Notes under the pieces: model-generated
Seen by the model: the letters and a program-made list of their open reading frames with translations, nothing else
Databases searched by the model: none
What the model was told of the DNA's origin: nothing
Shown: in pieces, positions 48,128 through 57,234 of the stretch
Layout of the letters: each line of letters begins with the position of its first letter
How positions within the stretch are numbered: the stretch's first letter is position 1
Source of the DNA: Parapedobacter sp051400755
Lineage (GTDB): Bacteria; Bacteroidota; Bacteroidia; Sphingobacteriales; Sphingobacteriaceae
Assembly (NCBI RefSeq): GCF_051400755.1
Contig: NZ_JBLFFL010000003.1
Span: 124,001 to 188,000 of the forward strand
Direction of reading: 5' to 3'
Length of the DNA: 64,000 bases
Translations under genes and position numbers: made by a program

Positions 48128-49660
48128 ATGATAGAACTATCGAACCCGATTGCCTTGGCGGATTTTTATGCGGTACTCTTCGAAGGCCAACAAGTCAACT
48201 TGCCGCAAAGCACATCGGATAACGTCAACCAAAGCCACGAATTTCTGAAGCGTTTCTCCAGGGATAAGATCATCTATGGCGTCAACACCGGGTTTGGCCC
48301 CATGGCGCAATACCGGATAGACGAGGCCGACCGCGTACAGCTGCAATACAACCTCATCCGCAGCCATGCCGCGGGCATGGGAGAGGTGCTGGACCCGGTG
48401 TATGCCAAATCGACCTTGCTGGCCCGCCTGCACACCCTGTCTTTGGGCTACTCGGGCGTGCACCTCAATGCCGTGGAACTCATGAAGGAGATGCTCAACC
48501 GCGACATCTTGCCGGTCATCTACCAGCACGGTGGCGTAGGCGCCAGTGGCGACCTGGTGCAGCTGGCTCACCTGGCGCTGAACATGATCGGCGAGGGCAA
48601 CGTCATCTATCGCGGCAAGGAAATACCTGCAGCGGAGGCGCTGGCCAGCGAAGGACTGCAACCCATGCAGATCCACATCCGTGAGGGGCTGGCCCTCATC
48701 AACGGCACTTCGGTGATGACGGGCATCGGTATCGTCAATGTCCTCTATGCCCAGCGGCTGCTGCATTGGTCGATTGCCTGCTCAGCATGGATAAATGAAC
48801 TGGTGAGGGCGTATGACGACCACCTCTCGGAGACGCTCAACGGCACGAAAAAGCATAAAGGGCAACAGCAGGTGGCTGCGCTGATGCGCGAAATGATGGC
48901 CGATAGCAAGCTGATCCGCAAACGGCATGACCACTTCTATAGTGGCAAGGTGGCTGAAACCGTATTCAAGGATAAACTACAGGAATACTATTCCATCCGT
49001 TGCGTGCCGCAGATCCTGGGACCGATATGGGATACCTTGCAGTATTGCACGGCCACGCTGATCGAGGAGGTCAACTCAGCGAATGACAACCCCATCATTG
49101 ACGTGGCTTCTGAAAATGTGTATCATGGGGGCAACTTTCACGGCGACTACATCGCCTTGGAAATGGATAAGCTGCGTATCGCCATCACCAAGCTATCTAT
49201 GCTGATGGAGCGGCAGTTGAACTACCTGCTCAATGTTTCGCTGAATGAAATCCTGCCCTCGTTCGTCAATTTGGGTAAACTGGGACTTAACTTCGGCATG
49301 CAGGGGGCGCAATTTACGGCCACTTCTACCACGGCCGAAAACCAAACCCTGGCCACCCCGATCTATACGCATAGCATCCCGAACAATAAGGATAATCAGG
49401 ACATCGTGAGCATGGGCACCAATGCGGCATGGCTCACCAAGAAGGTCATTGACAATGCATACGAGGTGCTCGCGGTGCAGCTGCTGACGCTCACACAGGC
49501 CGTAGAAGCGCTCGAATGCCGGGATCTGCTATCGTCAAAAAGTAAACAAGTTTACACGGATATCCGCTCAATTGTTCCTATCTTTAAGGAAGATATTGCG
49601 TTATCGCCTTATTTGATGGCGATAAAAAGCTTTATCAAAGCACATGATCTGACGAATTGA
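48128..49660 (+). CDS. tyrosine ammonia-lyase (aromatic amino acid lyase)
   Basis: A 510-residue MIO enzyme: the Ala-Ser-Gly triad A139-S140-G141 in HGGVGASGDLVQL, GVNTGFGPMAQYRI near 50, and FTATSTTAENQTLATPIYTH. The selectivity position reads IRSH (His80), as in my memory of the Flavobacterium flexirubin enzyme rather than the HL of Rhodobacter enzymes. It converts L-tyrosine to 4-coumarate, the aryl starter of the polyene chain. Stop and next start overlap as TGATG. Full length. Confidence 0.85.
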   Translation: MIELSNPIALADFYAVLFEGQQVNLPQSTSDNVNQSHEFLKRFSRDKIIYGVNTGFGPMAQYRIDEADRVQLQYNLIRSHAAGMGEVLDPVYAKSTLLARLHTLSLGYSGVHLNAVELMKEMLNRDILPVIYQHGGVGASGDLVQLAHLALNMIGEGNVIYRGKEIPAAEALASEGLQPMQIHIREGLALINGTSVMTGIGIVNVLYAQRLLHWSIACSAWINELVRAYDDHLSETLNGTKKHKGQQQVAALMREMMADSKLIRKRHDHFYSGKVAETVFKDKLQEYYSIRCVPQILGPIWDTLQYCTATLIEEVNSANDNPIIDVASENVYHGGNFHGDYIALEMDKLRIAITKLSMLMERQLNYLLNVSLNEILPSFVNLGKLGLNFGMQGAQFTATSTTAENQTLATPIYTHSIPNNKDNQDIVSMGTNAAWLTKKVIDNAYEVLAVQLLTLTQAVEALECRDLLSSKSKQVYTDIRSIVPIFKEDIALSPYLMAIKSFIKAHDLTN

Positions 49661-50400
49661 TGGCGGGTAAGAAATATGCATTGGTGACAGGGGGATCCCG
49701 AGGCATCGGCAGGGCAATATGCATCGCACTGGCCGGCGAATTGAATTATCCGGTGATCATCAACTATCATGCGAATGCCAAGGCGGCCGAGGACACCCGG
49801 GAAATCATCATCGCCCAAGGCGGGGAGGCCGAGCTGCTGCCATTTGATGTCAGCAACCAGGCGGAAACACATGCGCAGCTGGAAAACTGGAAAGCACAGC
49901 ACCCCGAGGACATGATCGAGGTGATCGTCAATAATGCGGGCATTGCGCGGGATGGCTTATTCTTATGGATGGAACAGGCGGACTGGAGTGACGTGATCAA
50001 CACCAGCCTCCATGGGTTCTACCATGTGACCAAGCCGCTGATGCAAGACCTGCTCCGCCACCGCTATGGCCGGATCATCAACGTCGTCTCCATATCGGGG
50101 GTGAAAGGTACCGCCGGACAGGTCAACTATTCGGCGGCCAAGGCGGGCCTGATCGGCGCTACCAAAGCCCTGGCGCAAGAGGTGGCCAAGCGCCATGTGA
50201 CGGTCAACGCCGTGGCGCCGGGATTTATCGACACGGAGATGACCAAGGCGCTGGATGAACAGGAGCTGAAAAAAATGATACCGGCAAACCGCTTCGGTAA
50301 AGCCGAGGAGGTGGCCGACCTGGTCTGTTTCTTAGCGTCGAGGAAGGCATCTTATATTACCGGGGAAGTGATCAATATTAATGGGGGAATTTATTCTTGA
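49660..50400 (+). CDS. 3-ketoacyl-ACP reductase (FabG-like)
   Basis: From the ATG at 49660: 246 residues. NADPH motif TGGSRGIGRA (10-19), NNAG at 91-94, catalytic S144, Y157 and K161 (NYSAAKAG), and a FabG-type end VINING GIYS-like. Reduces the beta-keto group during polyene chain building. Overlaps the lyase gene; the ketosynthase gene starts immediately after its stop. Confidence 0.85.
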   Translation: MAGKKYALVTGGSRGIGRAICIALAGELNYPVIINYHANAKAAEDTREIIIAQGGEAELLPFDVSNQAETHAQLENWKAQHPEDMIEVIVNNAGIARDGLFLWMEQADWSDVINTSLHGFYHVTKPLMQDLLRHRYGRIINVVSISGVKGTAGQVNYSAAKAGLIGATKALAQEVAKRHVTVNAVAPGFIDTEMTKALDEQELKKMIPANRFGKAEEVADLVCFLASRKASYITGEVININGGIYS

Positions 50401-51618
50401 ATGGAACGCAGAGTCGTCATCACCGGAATGGGAATCTATTCGTCACTCGGCAAGAACCTCAGTGACGTAAAAGAATCGCTCTACAACGGCCGCTCAGGCA
50501 TTGTCTTTTCGCAGGAGCGCAAGGACTTTGGCTACCGCTCGGCGCTCACCGGCCTAGTGGAAAAACCCGATCTCACGAAAATACTGTCACGCCGGCAGCG
50601 CATCAGCATGGGCGAAGAAAGCGAATATGCTTATGTGGCCACCTGCGAAGCCCTGCAAAACGCGGGTATCGATGAGGGCTTCTTCGATGAGCGCATCGTG
50701 GGGTTGATCTACGGCAATGACAGCGTATCGCAGGCGGTGATGGAGTCGATCGATATTGTCAGGCAAAAAAAGGATACGACACTGGTCGGATCGGGTGCCA
50801 TCTTCAAGTCCATGAACTCATCGGTGACGATGAACCTGGCGACGATCTACCGCATCCGGGGCATCAACATGACCATCAGCGCGGCCTGTGCCAGCGGCTC
50901 GCACGCCATCGGGCTGGCGTACCTATTCATCAAACAGGGGCTGCAGGATTGCATTATCTGCGGGGGTGCTCAGGAAACCAACAAATTTGCCATGGCCAGC
51001 TTCGACGGGCTGGGCGTGTTTTCGGACCGGGAGGCGGAGCCGACCAAGGCCTCGCGCCCATTTGACAAAGACCGTAACGGCCTGGTGCCGGGCGGTGGTG
51101 CCGCCACCGTGGTATTGGAAGAATATGAGTCGGCCGTGCGGCGGGGTGCGCCCATCCTGGCGGAAGTGCTCAGCTACGGCTTCTCTTCCAATGGCGAGCA
51201 CATCTCTACGCCAAACGTAGAAGGCCCCATACGGGCAATGGAAATGGCCCTGCAACAGGCCGGCCTCTCCCCCACCGATGTGGAGTACATCAACGCCCAT
51301 GCAACGTCTACACCCATGGGGGACGCCAATGAAGCGCGGGCGCTATCGCAGCTGTTCGGAGGCGGTCCGTATGTGAGTTCTACCAAGTCGATGACCGGCC
51401 ACGAATGCTGGATGGCGGGGACGAGCGAAGTGGTGTATTCGCTCCTAATGGCGCAAAATAGTTTCATCGCACCCAACATCAACCTCGAAGAAGTGGATGA
51501 AACGGCTGAGGGGTTGAGTTTGGTAAAAAATACCATAAACCAAAATTTTAATGTATTTTTGTCAAATTCTTTTGGGTTTGGTGGAACAAACTCCGCGTTA
51601 ATTGTTAGAAAACTGTAA
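50401..51618 (+). CDS. ketosynthase (FabF/KAS II-like), catalytic triad intact
   Basis: A 405-residue ketosynthase with C163 in ISAACASGSHAIGL, H300 in NAHATSTPMGDANE and H334 in MTGHECWMAGTSE, i.e. a complete Cys-His-His set. It condenses malonyl-ACP with the growing polyene. The first codon follows the FabG stop directly, so translation is coupled. Confidence 0.85.
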   Translation: MERRVVITGMGIYSSLGKNLSDVKESLYNGRSGIVFSQERKDFGYRSALTGLVEKPDLTKILSRRQRISMGEESEYAYVATCEALQNAGIDEGFFDERIVGLIYGNDSVSQAVMESIDIVRQKKDTTLVGSGAIFKSMNSSVTMNLATIYRIRGINMTISAACASGSHAIGLAYLFIKQGLQDCIICGGAQETNKFAMASFDGLGVFSDREAEPTKASRPFDKDRNGLVPGGGAATVVLEEYESAVRRGAPILAEVLSYGFSSNGEHISTPNVEGPIRAMEMALQQAGLSPTDVEYINAHATSTPMGDANEARALSQLFGGGPYVSSTKSMTGHECWMAGTSEVVYSLLMAQNSFIAPNINLEEVDETAEGLSLVKNTINQNFNVFLSNSFGFGGTNSALIVRKL

Positions 51619-51634
51619 TAGAGCAGCATCAGCT

Positions 51635-51886
51635 ATGAGCAGGGATGAGATTATAGATATTACCAATCGATTCTTGATCGAAGAATTTGAAGTGGAACCT
51701 AAGGTGATCCAATCGGAGGCAAACCTGAAGGAATCCCTGGATTTGGATAGCTTGGATTATGTAGACCTGGTGGTCATCATCGAATCGAATTTTGGCATAA
51801 AACTGGAAAGCAAAGATTTTACCAACGTCCTTACCTTCAATGACCTATACGATCTAATCGGCAGTAAGCTGCATGCCATCGCCTAA
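51635..51886 (+). CDS. acyl carrier protein
   Basis: From the ATG at 51635: 83 residues, acidic. Phosphopantetheine attachment Ser39 in ESLDLDSLDYVDLVV. It carries the polyene chain. Starts 16 bp after the ketosynthase stop; an open frame continues upstream but the ATG is the natural start. Confidence 0.9.
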   Translation: MSRDEIIDITNRFLIEEFEVEPKVIQSEANLKESLDLDSLDYVDLVVIIESNFGIKLESKDFTNVLTFNDLYDLIGSKLHAIA

Positions 51887-51895
51887 TCAACACCA

Positions 51896-52762
51896 ATGGC
51901 TGAATGGGAGGGAAAATCAAGGGGAACCGTTTCCGGATACAAAATATTTATTTTCCTGATTAAACATGCGGGGGTCAATGTCGCCTATCTCCTGCTCCTT
52001 TTCGTCTCCCTCTATTACGTGGTGTTTTCGCCCCGGCAGACGCGCGCCATTTATCGATACTTTCGCCTTCACCGCGGCAACGGCGCCGTCCGTAGCCTGA
52101 TCAATACGTATCTGAATTATTTCGTGTTTGGACAGACCATCATCGATAAGGTGGCGATCACCGCGGGCTTATCGCATCGGTATACCTACGAATTTGATGG
52201 TATTGACCACATCCGGCAGCTGGCGAAGGACAATAGCGCGGGGATACTCATCAGCGCCCATGTGGGGAATTTTGAAGTATCCCAGCATTTCATGGGCGAA
52301 TTTGAGAAACAGATACACCTGGTGACCACCGACGAGGAACAACGGGCCATTAAATCCTATTTGGCGGGCATCATGGCTAAACCAAAAACCGGCTTCATCG
52401 TGGTGAAGGACGACCTATCCCATGTGTTTGAGATCAATCAGGTCATTGGCGAGAAGGGAATGATCTGTTTTACCGGAGACCGCTTTGTAGGCGATGCGAA
52501 GACCCTGACAGCCGACTTTTTGGGTCGGCCCGCCCGCTTTCCCGCTGGCCCTTTTCTGATCAGTTCGCGACTGAGCACACCGGTGCTTTTTGTTTATGTG
52601 ATGCGCGAGCGCCGCAAACATTACCACCTGTACGCACGGACGGCCTCCTTTAACCACCGCGATGCCCAATCGTTGCTGAAGGCCTATACGCAGAGCATCG
52701 AACAAATGCTGGCAAAATATCCACTGCAATGGTTTAATTATTATGATTTTTGGAAGGCTTGA
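51896..52762 (+). CDS. LpxL/HtrB-like lysophospholipid acyltransferase
   Basis: A 288-residue membrane protein with one helix (NVAYLLLLFVSLYYVVF) and the HxxxxE-type motif ISAHVGNFEV, with FTGDRF in the second block and FPAGPFLISSRL. It resembles lipid A acyltransferases. In the cluster it may join the aryl polyene acyl chain to the dialkylresorcinol or to a lipid; this is inference. Follows ACP by 9 bp. Confidence 0.8.
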   Translation: MAEWEGKSRGTVSGYKIFIFLIKHAGVNVAYLLLLFVSLYYVVFSPRQTRAIYRYFRLHRGNGAVRSLINTYLNYFVFGQTIIDKVAITAGLSHRYTYEFDGIDHIRQLAKDNSAGILISAHVGNFEVSQHFMGEFEKQIHLVTTDEEQRAIKSYLAGIMAKPKTGFIVVKDDLSHVFEINQVIGEKGMICFTGDRFVGDAKTLTADFLGRPARFPAGPFLISSRLSTPVLFVYVMRERRKHYHLYARTASFNHRDAQSLLKAYTQSIEQMLAKYPLQWFNYYDFWKA

Positions 52763-52800
52763 TGGGGGATTGGTAGTTGATGAACACGTAAAGCGATGCC

Positions 52801-53733
52801 ATGAAAAAGGTTCTTATTATCTATTATTCCCAAACCGGGCAGCAAAAGGAAATCCTCGATAACATCCTCAAGCCACTGGCAGCGGACCCGGAGGTAGAGC
52901 TGACCTTTCACCGGATACAGCCGGTGGAGGACTATCCCTTCCCCTGGGAGAGTCGCCGTTTCTTCGACGTGTTCCCGGAGTCGTTCCTCCGGATCCCCTG
53001 TGCCCTGCAACCGATGGACGAGCGGCTGCTCCAGCAGGACTATGACCTGATCATCCTGGGCTACCAGGTGTGGTACCTCTCGCCCTCCATACCGTTCAAT
53101 TCGTTTTTGCAAAGCGAGGAGGCCAACCTGCTCCTGAAAGGCAAGCCGGTCATCACGGTGATCAATTGCCGCAACATGTGGGCGATGGCCCAGGAGAAAG
53201 TCAAGAAATCCTTGCATGGCATGGGGGCCAATCATGTGGGCAATGTGGCGCTGGTAGACCGGCATCTGAACCACATCAGCGTGATCACTGTGGTACACTG
53301 GATGATGGGGGGAAAGAAGGATTCCTATTTGGGTATATTTCCGAAACCGGGGGTCTCGGATCAGGACATCAGCGCGTCCACCAAATTCGGCGTACCGATA
53401 CGTGCGCACGTCAAAGAAGGTAACTACACCACCCTCCAAGGGGAACTGATCCGGTTAGGTGCCGTACGCGTCAAACCGATCTTGGTATTTACCGATAAAA
53501 GGGCTAATACAATGTTTGCCAAGTGGGCGAGCATCATCCGCAGCAAAGGGTTGCCCGGCACCGCGGCGCGTAAGCCCTGGCTGAACGCATTCAACTATTA
53601 CCTGCTTTTTGCGATATGGGTGCTCGCACCTATCGTGAGTTTATTATTTTTAATATTACATTTGCCCTTCCTTTCCATCATTAGGAAGGAGGCAAAATAC
53701 ATTCAGTCGATTAATTTCAAAGAATCCCGGTGA
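52801..53733 (+). CDS. darA: dialkylresorcinol condensing enzyme DarA
   Basis: A 310-residue protein: flavodoxin-like N terminus (KKVLIIYYSQTGQQKEILDN), then LGYQVWYLSPSIPFNSFLQ, and a hydrophobic C-terminal helix (LLFAIWVLAPIVSLLFLIL). Matches the DarA layout known from dialkylresorcinol/flexirubin clusters, where DarA condenses two beta-ketoacyl units with DarB. Stop overlaps the next start as TGATG. Confidence 0.8.
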   Translation: MKKVLIIYYSQTGQQKEILDNILKPLAADPEVELTFHRIQPVEDYPFPWESRRFFDVFPESFLRIPCALQPMDERLLQQDYDLIILGYQVWYLSPSIPFNSFLQSEEANLLLKGKPVITVINCRNMWAMAQEKVKKSLHGMGANHVGNVALVDRHLNHISVITVVHWMMGGKKDSYLGIFPKPGVSDQDISASTKFGVPIRAHVKEGNYTTLQGELIRLGAVRVKPILVFTDKRANTMFAKWASIIRSKGLPGTAARKPWLNAFNYYLLFAIWVLAPIVSLLFLILHLPFLSIIRKEAKYIQSINFKESR

Positions 53734-54866
53734 TGCCAAGGGTATATATCAATGCCGTAGCCAAGTTTTTACCACATGATCCCATTCCCAATGACCGTAT
53801 GGAACAAGTGTTGGGTGTCATCAATGGCGCGCCATCGCGCGCACGTGCCATCGTGCTGCGCAACAATCGGATCACCTCACGCTACTATGCCATTGATGCC
53901 GAGGGACGGCCTACGCACAACAATGCCGAGCTGACTATTGCCGCCATCCATAACCTGATGGCCCAGTCCGGAGCGGACAAGCTACAGATTGACATCCTTT
54001 CGTGCGGTACGTCTACACCCGATCAGCTGCTGCCCTCGCACGCCAGCATGGTGCATGGGCTGTGGAAAAACAAACCCATGGAACTCAACGCCGCCTCGGG
54101 CATCTGTACTTCGGGCATGAACGCGCTTAAATATGCCTACATGGCCTTGGCGACGGGCAGTGCTAAACAAGCGGTGTGTACCGGCTCTGAACGGGTTTCA
54201 TCGTGGCTGCGCGCCGACAAATTCAACAATGAGTCTGAGCGGTTTGTGGCGCTTGAACAAAATCCGATGATCGCCTTTGAAAAGGATTTTCTCCGGTGGA
54301 TGCTGTCTGACGGTGCGGGGGCCATGCTGCTGGGCGACCGGCCCGGTGAGGGGATCTCACTCATGATCCACTGGATCGATGGCATCTCATACGCCCATGA
54401 GCTGGAACCCTGCATGTATGCCGGTGCCATCAAGATCGATGGGAAACTGCTGCCCTGGAGCGATGCCTCGCCAGAAACGTGGCTCGATCAATCCATCTTT
54501 GCGATCAAGCAGGATATCCGGCTGCTGGAAGCGCACATCATCCCGAAAGGGGTGCAGAGTATCCAGGAGATCTTGCGCAAGCATCAGCTGACGGCAGGCG
54601 AGATCGACCATTTCCTGCCGCACATCTCATCTTATTTCTTTAAGGATCGGTTGGTGGAGGCGTTCGAAAAAGCAGGTATCGGCATCCCTGAAGAAAAGTG
54701 GTTCATCAACCTCCATCAGGTCGGCAACGTGGGGTCGGCATCCAGTTATATTCAGCTGGAAGAACTAGTTCACTCGGGAAAACTCCGATCCGGCGAAAAA
54801 ATTCTATTATCTGTCCCCGAAAGCGGAAGATTTTCTTATGTTTACGTACTGTTGGAAGTAACCTAA
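53733..54866 (+). CDS. darB: ketosynthase III-like DarB
   Basis: A 377-residue KAS III-like enzyme with catalytic Cys125 in NAASGICTSGMNALK and the C-terminal PHISSYFF and NLHQVGNVGSASSYIQL regions carrying the His and Asn sites. With DarA it forms the resorcinol ring. Translationally coupled to DarA. Confidence 0.85.
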   Translation: MPRVYINAVAKFLPHDPIPNDRMEQVLGVINGAPSRARAIVLRNNRITSRYYAIDAEGRPTHNNAELTIAAIHNLMAQSGADKLQIDILSCGTSTPDQLLPSHASMVHGLWKNKPMELNAASGICTSGMNALKYAYMALATGSAKQAVCTGSERVSSWLRADKFNNESERFVALEQNPMIAFEKDFLRWMLSDGAGAMLLGDRPGEGISLMIHWIDGISYAHELEPCMYAGAIKIDGKLLPWSDASPETWLDQSIFAIKQDIRLLEAHIIPKGVQSIQEILRKHQLTAGEIDHFLPHISSYFFKDRLVEAFEKAGIGIPEEKWFINLHQVGNVGSASSYIQLEELVHSGKLRSGEKILLSVPESGRFSYVYVLLEVT

Positions 54867-54870
54867 TGAC

Positions 54871-55308
54871 ATGAGCCTCGTTTCATCACCGGAAGCCATC
54901 GGCAAACTCATTCCGCAACAACCGCCTTTTGTGCTGGTTGATGAGCTCATTGAATATGAAACCGACCATATTGTATCGGGCTACCGCATTCCCGACCGGC
55001 ACGTGCTGGTGGACAGCAACGGCTGCCTGACGGAGGCCGGGGTAATCGAGCATTTTGCGCAAACCATCGCCCTCTATCAAGGGTATGACTACTTTCTGCG
55101 CGATCTGCATCCGCCGGTGGGTTATATCGGTTCGATCAAACAGTTTGAGATTCACCAATTGCCCCGCGCGGGCGACCGACTCCGTACCCGCATACACATT
55201 GTCCAGCAGCTGTTTGGCGTGACGGCGGTGCAGGGAGAGGTGAGCTGCAACGGACAAATCATCGCCACCGGCGAAATGCGAACCGTCATTGCGAAAGAAG
55301 TTGGATAA
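54871..55308 (+). CDS. hotdog-fold dehydratase-like protein 1
   Basis: A 145-residue ApeI/FabZ-like hotdog protein: IPQQPPFVLVDELIEYETDH and the end GQIIATGEMRTVIAK. The typical catalytic His of FabZ is replaced in IPQQPPF (the family has HRxPxLLVD), so activity is uncertain. Overlaps the next gene by 20 bp. Confidence 0.7.
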   Translation: MSLVSSPEAIGKLIPQQPPFVLVDELIEYETDHIVSGYRIPDRHVLVDSNGCLTEAGVIEHFAQTIALYQGYDYFLRDLHPPVGYIGSIKQFEIHQLPRAGDRLRTRIHIVQQLFGVTAVQGEVSCNGQIIATGEMRTVIAKEVG

Positions 55309-55765
55309 CCCCGTATCATTCCCTAACATCGAGGAGCTTATCCCGCACCGGCCACCCCTGATCATGGTAGATCGCGTCATCTCCGTGGATGGACTGGAAA
55401 CCCTGACATCTTTCTTGGTAAAACCGGCGTGTCTGTTTGTCAGCGAAAATACCCTCTCTGAAATGGGCATGTTGGAAAACCTGGCCCAGACGAGCTTCAT
55501 TTTTCTGAACTACTTTTTTATCAGGCCTAACGAAACCCTGTGGGATAAAAATAAAAATAACCTGGGCGTGATCAGCACCATCCTTGACCTGGAGGTATCG
55601 GCATGCCCGCGTGTGGGCGATCTGCTGATGACGAGCACACACACGGAGCTTGTTTTTACGTCGGATTTTTTGAAAATTTGTAATATCGAGGGTCGTGTTT
55701 CGGTGAATGGCGAGACGGCCCTGACAGCGACGATGAAGATGCTACTGCAAACCAATGATCGGTGA
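55289..55765 (+). CDS. hotdog-fold dehydratase 2
   Basis: A 158-residue hotdog protein with the FabZ-like motif LIPHRPPLIMVDRVISVDGL, retaining the His. Starts with TTG at 55289 (no ATG in the first 25 codons that would keep the motif). Dehydrates the beta-hydroxyacyl-ACP to give the conjugated polyene double bonds. Two hotdog proteins in a row suggest a heterodimer like ApeI/ApeP-type pairs. Confidence 0.7.
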   Translation: MRKKLDNPVSFPNIEELIPHRPPLIMVDRVISVDGLETLTSFLVKPACLFVSENTLSEMGMLENLAQTSFIFLNYFFIRPNETLWDKNKNNLGVISTILDLEVSACPRVGDLLMTSTHTELVFTSDFLKICNIEGRVSVNGETALTATMKMLLQTNDR

Positions 55766-55768
55766 CGC

Positions 55769-56170
55769 ATGAGGAAAGACGAAGTACCACAAGACGAAGG
55801 GAGCCTGGCGAAGCGCCATGTCCATGAACTGTGCTATGCAGTGGACGAAAACGGCCGGTATACGACGGTGCCGAGCAGCGGCTGGGAAGCCAAGACCTTG
55901 GCACTGAATGAATCGCTGGAACTCATCGACGAACGGATAGCCGCCACGAAGCAAGCGGTGTCGGAAGGCAAGCTCAGCCCCCTAGCGTATTACATGGAAC
56001 TCCACCGGATGGATGTACCCTTGCTGGCCAGCTACGTCGGCATGCATCGGTGGCTAGCCAAACGGCACTTCTCTCCCAAGCGCTTCGCCAAATTGAAAGA
56101 CAAGACGCTGCAGCAATATGCCGATGTGTTCGGCATCACCGTTGAACAGCTCTGCGCACCTATTCCGTAA
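55769..56170 (+). CDS. small helical protein of the pigment cluster
   Basis: A 133-residue protein, starting MRKDEVPQDEGSLAKRHVHE and helical in its second half (AKRHFSPKRFAKLKDKTLQQ). No family recognised; similar small genes are found between dehydratases and the BtrH-like gene in flexirubin clusters, by memory. Starts 3 bp after the dehydratase stop. Confidence 0.65.
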   Translation: MRKDEVPQDEGSLAKRHVHELCYAVDENGRYTTVPSSGWEAKTLALNESLELIDERIAATKQAVSEGKLSPLAYYMELHRMDVPLLASYVGMHRWLAKRHFSPKRFAKLKDKTLQQYADVFGITVEQLCAPIP

Positions 56171-56178
56171 CCCCTAAT

Positions 56179-57174
56179 ATGAAGATATCGTTTGAACACC
56201 GGCAGTCCGCCCATTGCGAGAATGGGGTTATTTCGAATTTGCTAAACCAACGGGGGGTCAGCATCTCCGAGCCCATGGCCTTCGGCATCGGCAGCGGACT
56301 GTTTTTCGCCTATCTCCCATTTATCAAGGTCAACTTCGCACCCGGATTCAGCTACCGGCCCATGCCGGGCAAGATTTTCAGAAAGCTTGCCAAGCGGCTG
56401 GGCATTAAGGTGAAGCACCAACGGTTTTCGTCGGCCGAAAAGGCGAAAGCCGTGCTCGACGCTACACTCAGCCAAGGCATTCCGGTAGGCTTGCAGGTAG
56501 GCGTGTACCACCTCACCTATTTTCCGGACGAATACCGTTTTCACTTCAATGCACACAACCTCGTGGTCTATGGAAAGGAAGCAGGTCACTACCTCATCAG
56601 CGACCCGGTGATGGACTACACCACGCAGCTCACCGAAACGGAGCTCCAACGCGTGCGCTTCGCCAAAGGGGCCTTGCCCCCAAAAGGGCACCTCTACTAC
56701 CTCGAACGGTTGCCCGAGCACTACGACCTGGAAAAAGCCATCAAAAAAGGCATCCGGCAAACGTGCAGTGATATGCTGGCGCCAATACCCATCATCGGCG
56801 TGAACGCCATGAAATGGGTGGCACGCAACATCCGCAAATGGCCGAAGGCCATCGGTATTAAGAAAACAAACCACTACCTCGGACAGCTGGTCCGCATGCA
56901 AGAAGAAATCGGCACGGGGGGCGGAGGCTTCCGCTTTATCTACGCCGCATTCCTCCAAGAAGCTGCATCAGTGCTCGACAAGCCCGTACTCCGGCAGCGA
57001 TCGGAAGAAATGACGGCCATTGGCGATGCCTGGCGTGACTTTGCCCTGGATATTTCCCGCGTCTATAAAAACCGCAAAGCGGGGGACGATGTATACGAAC
57101 AGCTTGCTGAACAGCTAACGGCCATCGCGGAGCGCGAAAAGGTGTTTTTTAGGCAGTTGAAGAAGGATATATAA
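56179..57174 (+). CDS. BtrH-like (DUF4872) peptidase-fold protein
   Basis: A 331-residue protein: the BtrH-like N-terminal domain has the catalytic Cys in SAHCENGVISNLLNQRG and His in HFNAHNLVVYG, a papain-like acyltransferase fold as in BtrH of butirosin synthesis. A helical DUF4872 domain follows (about 180-330). It may transfer an acyl chain from ACP to the resorcinol hydroxyl. Substrate inferred from context. Confidence 0.75.
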   Translation: MKISFEHRQSAHCENGVISNLLNQRGVSISEPMAFGIGSGLFFAYLPFIKVNFAPGFSYRPMPGKIFRKLAKRLGIKVKHQRFSSAEKAKAVLDATLSQGIPVGLQVGVYHLTYFPDEYRFHFNAHNLVVYGKEAGHYLISDPVMDYTTQLTETELQRVRFAKGALPPKGHLYYLERLPEHYDLEKAIKKGIRQTCSDMLAPIPIIGVNAMKWVARNIRKWPKAIGIKKTNHYLGQLVRMQEEIGTGGGGFRFIYAAFLQEAASVLDKPVLRQRSEEMTAIGDAWRDFALDISRVYKNRKAGDDVYEQLAEQLTAIAEREKVFFRQLKKDI

Positions 57175-57197
57175 CCAGGCCCCATCCACCCAAGGCG

Positions 57198-57229
57198 CTG
57201 GAGCCAAGGCGTGAGGGCATTGGCTCCAG
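57198..57229. terminator. bidirectional terminator hairpin
   Basis: Perfect 10-bp stem CTGGAGCCAA (57198-57207) / TTGGCTCCAG (57220-57229) with a 12-nt loop, between the stops of the convergent BtrH-like and GH20 genes. It can serve both. Confidence 0.65.
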
Positions 57230-57234
57230 ACTAA

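Noticed and set aside
56242..56958. 238-codon minus-strand open frame
   Set aside because: Antisense to the BtrH-like gene, which has clear catalytic motifs.
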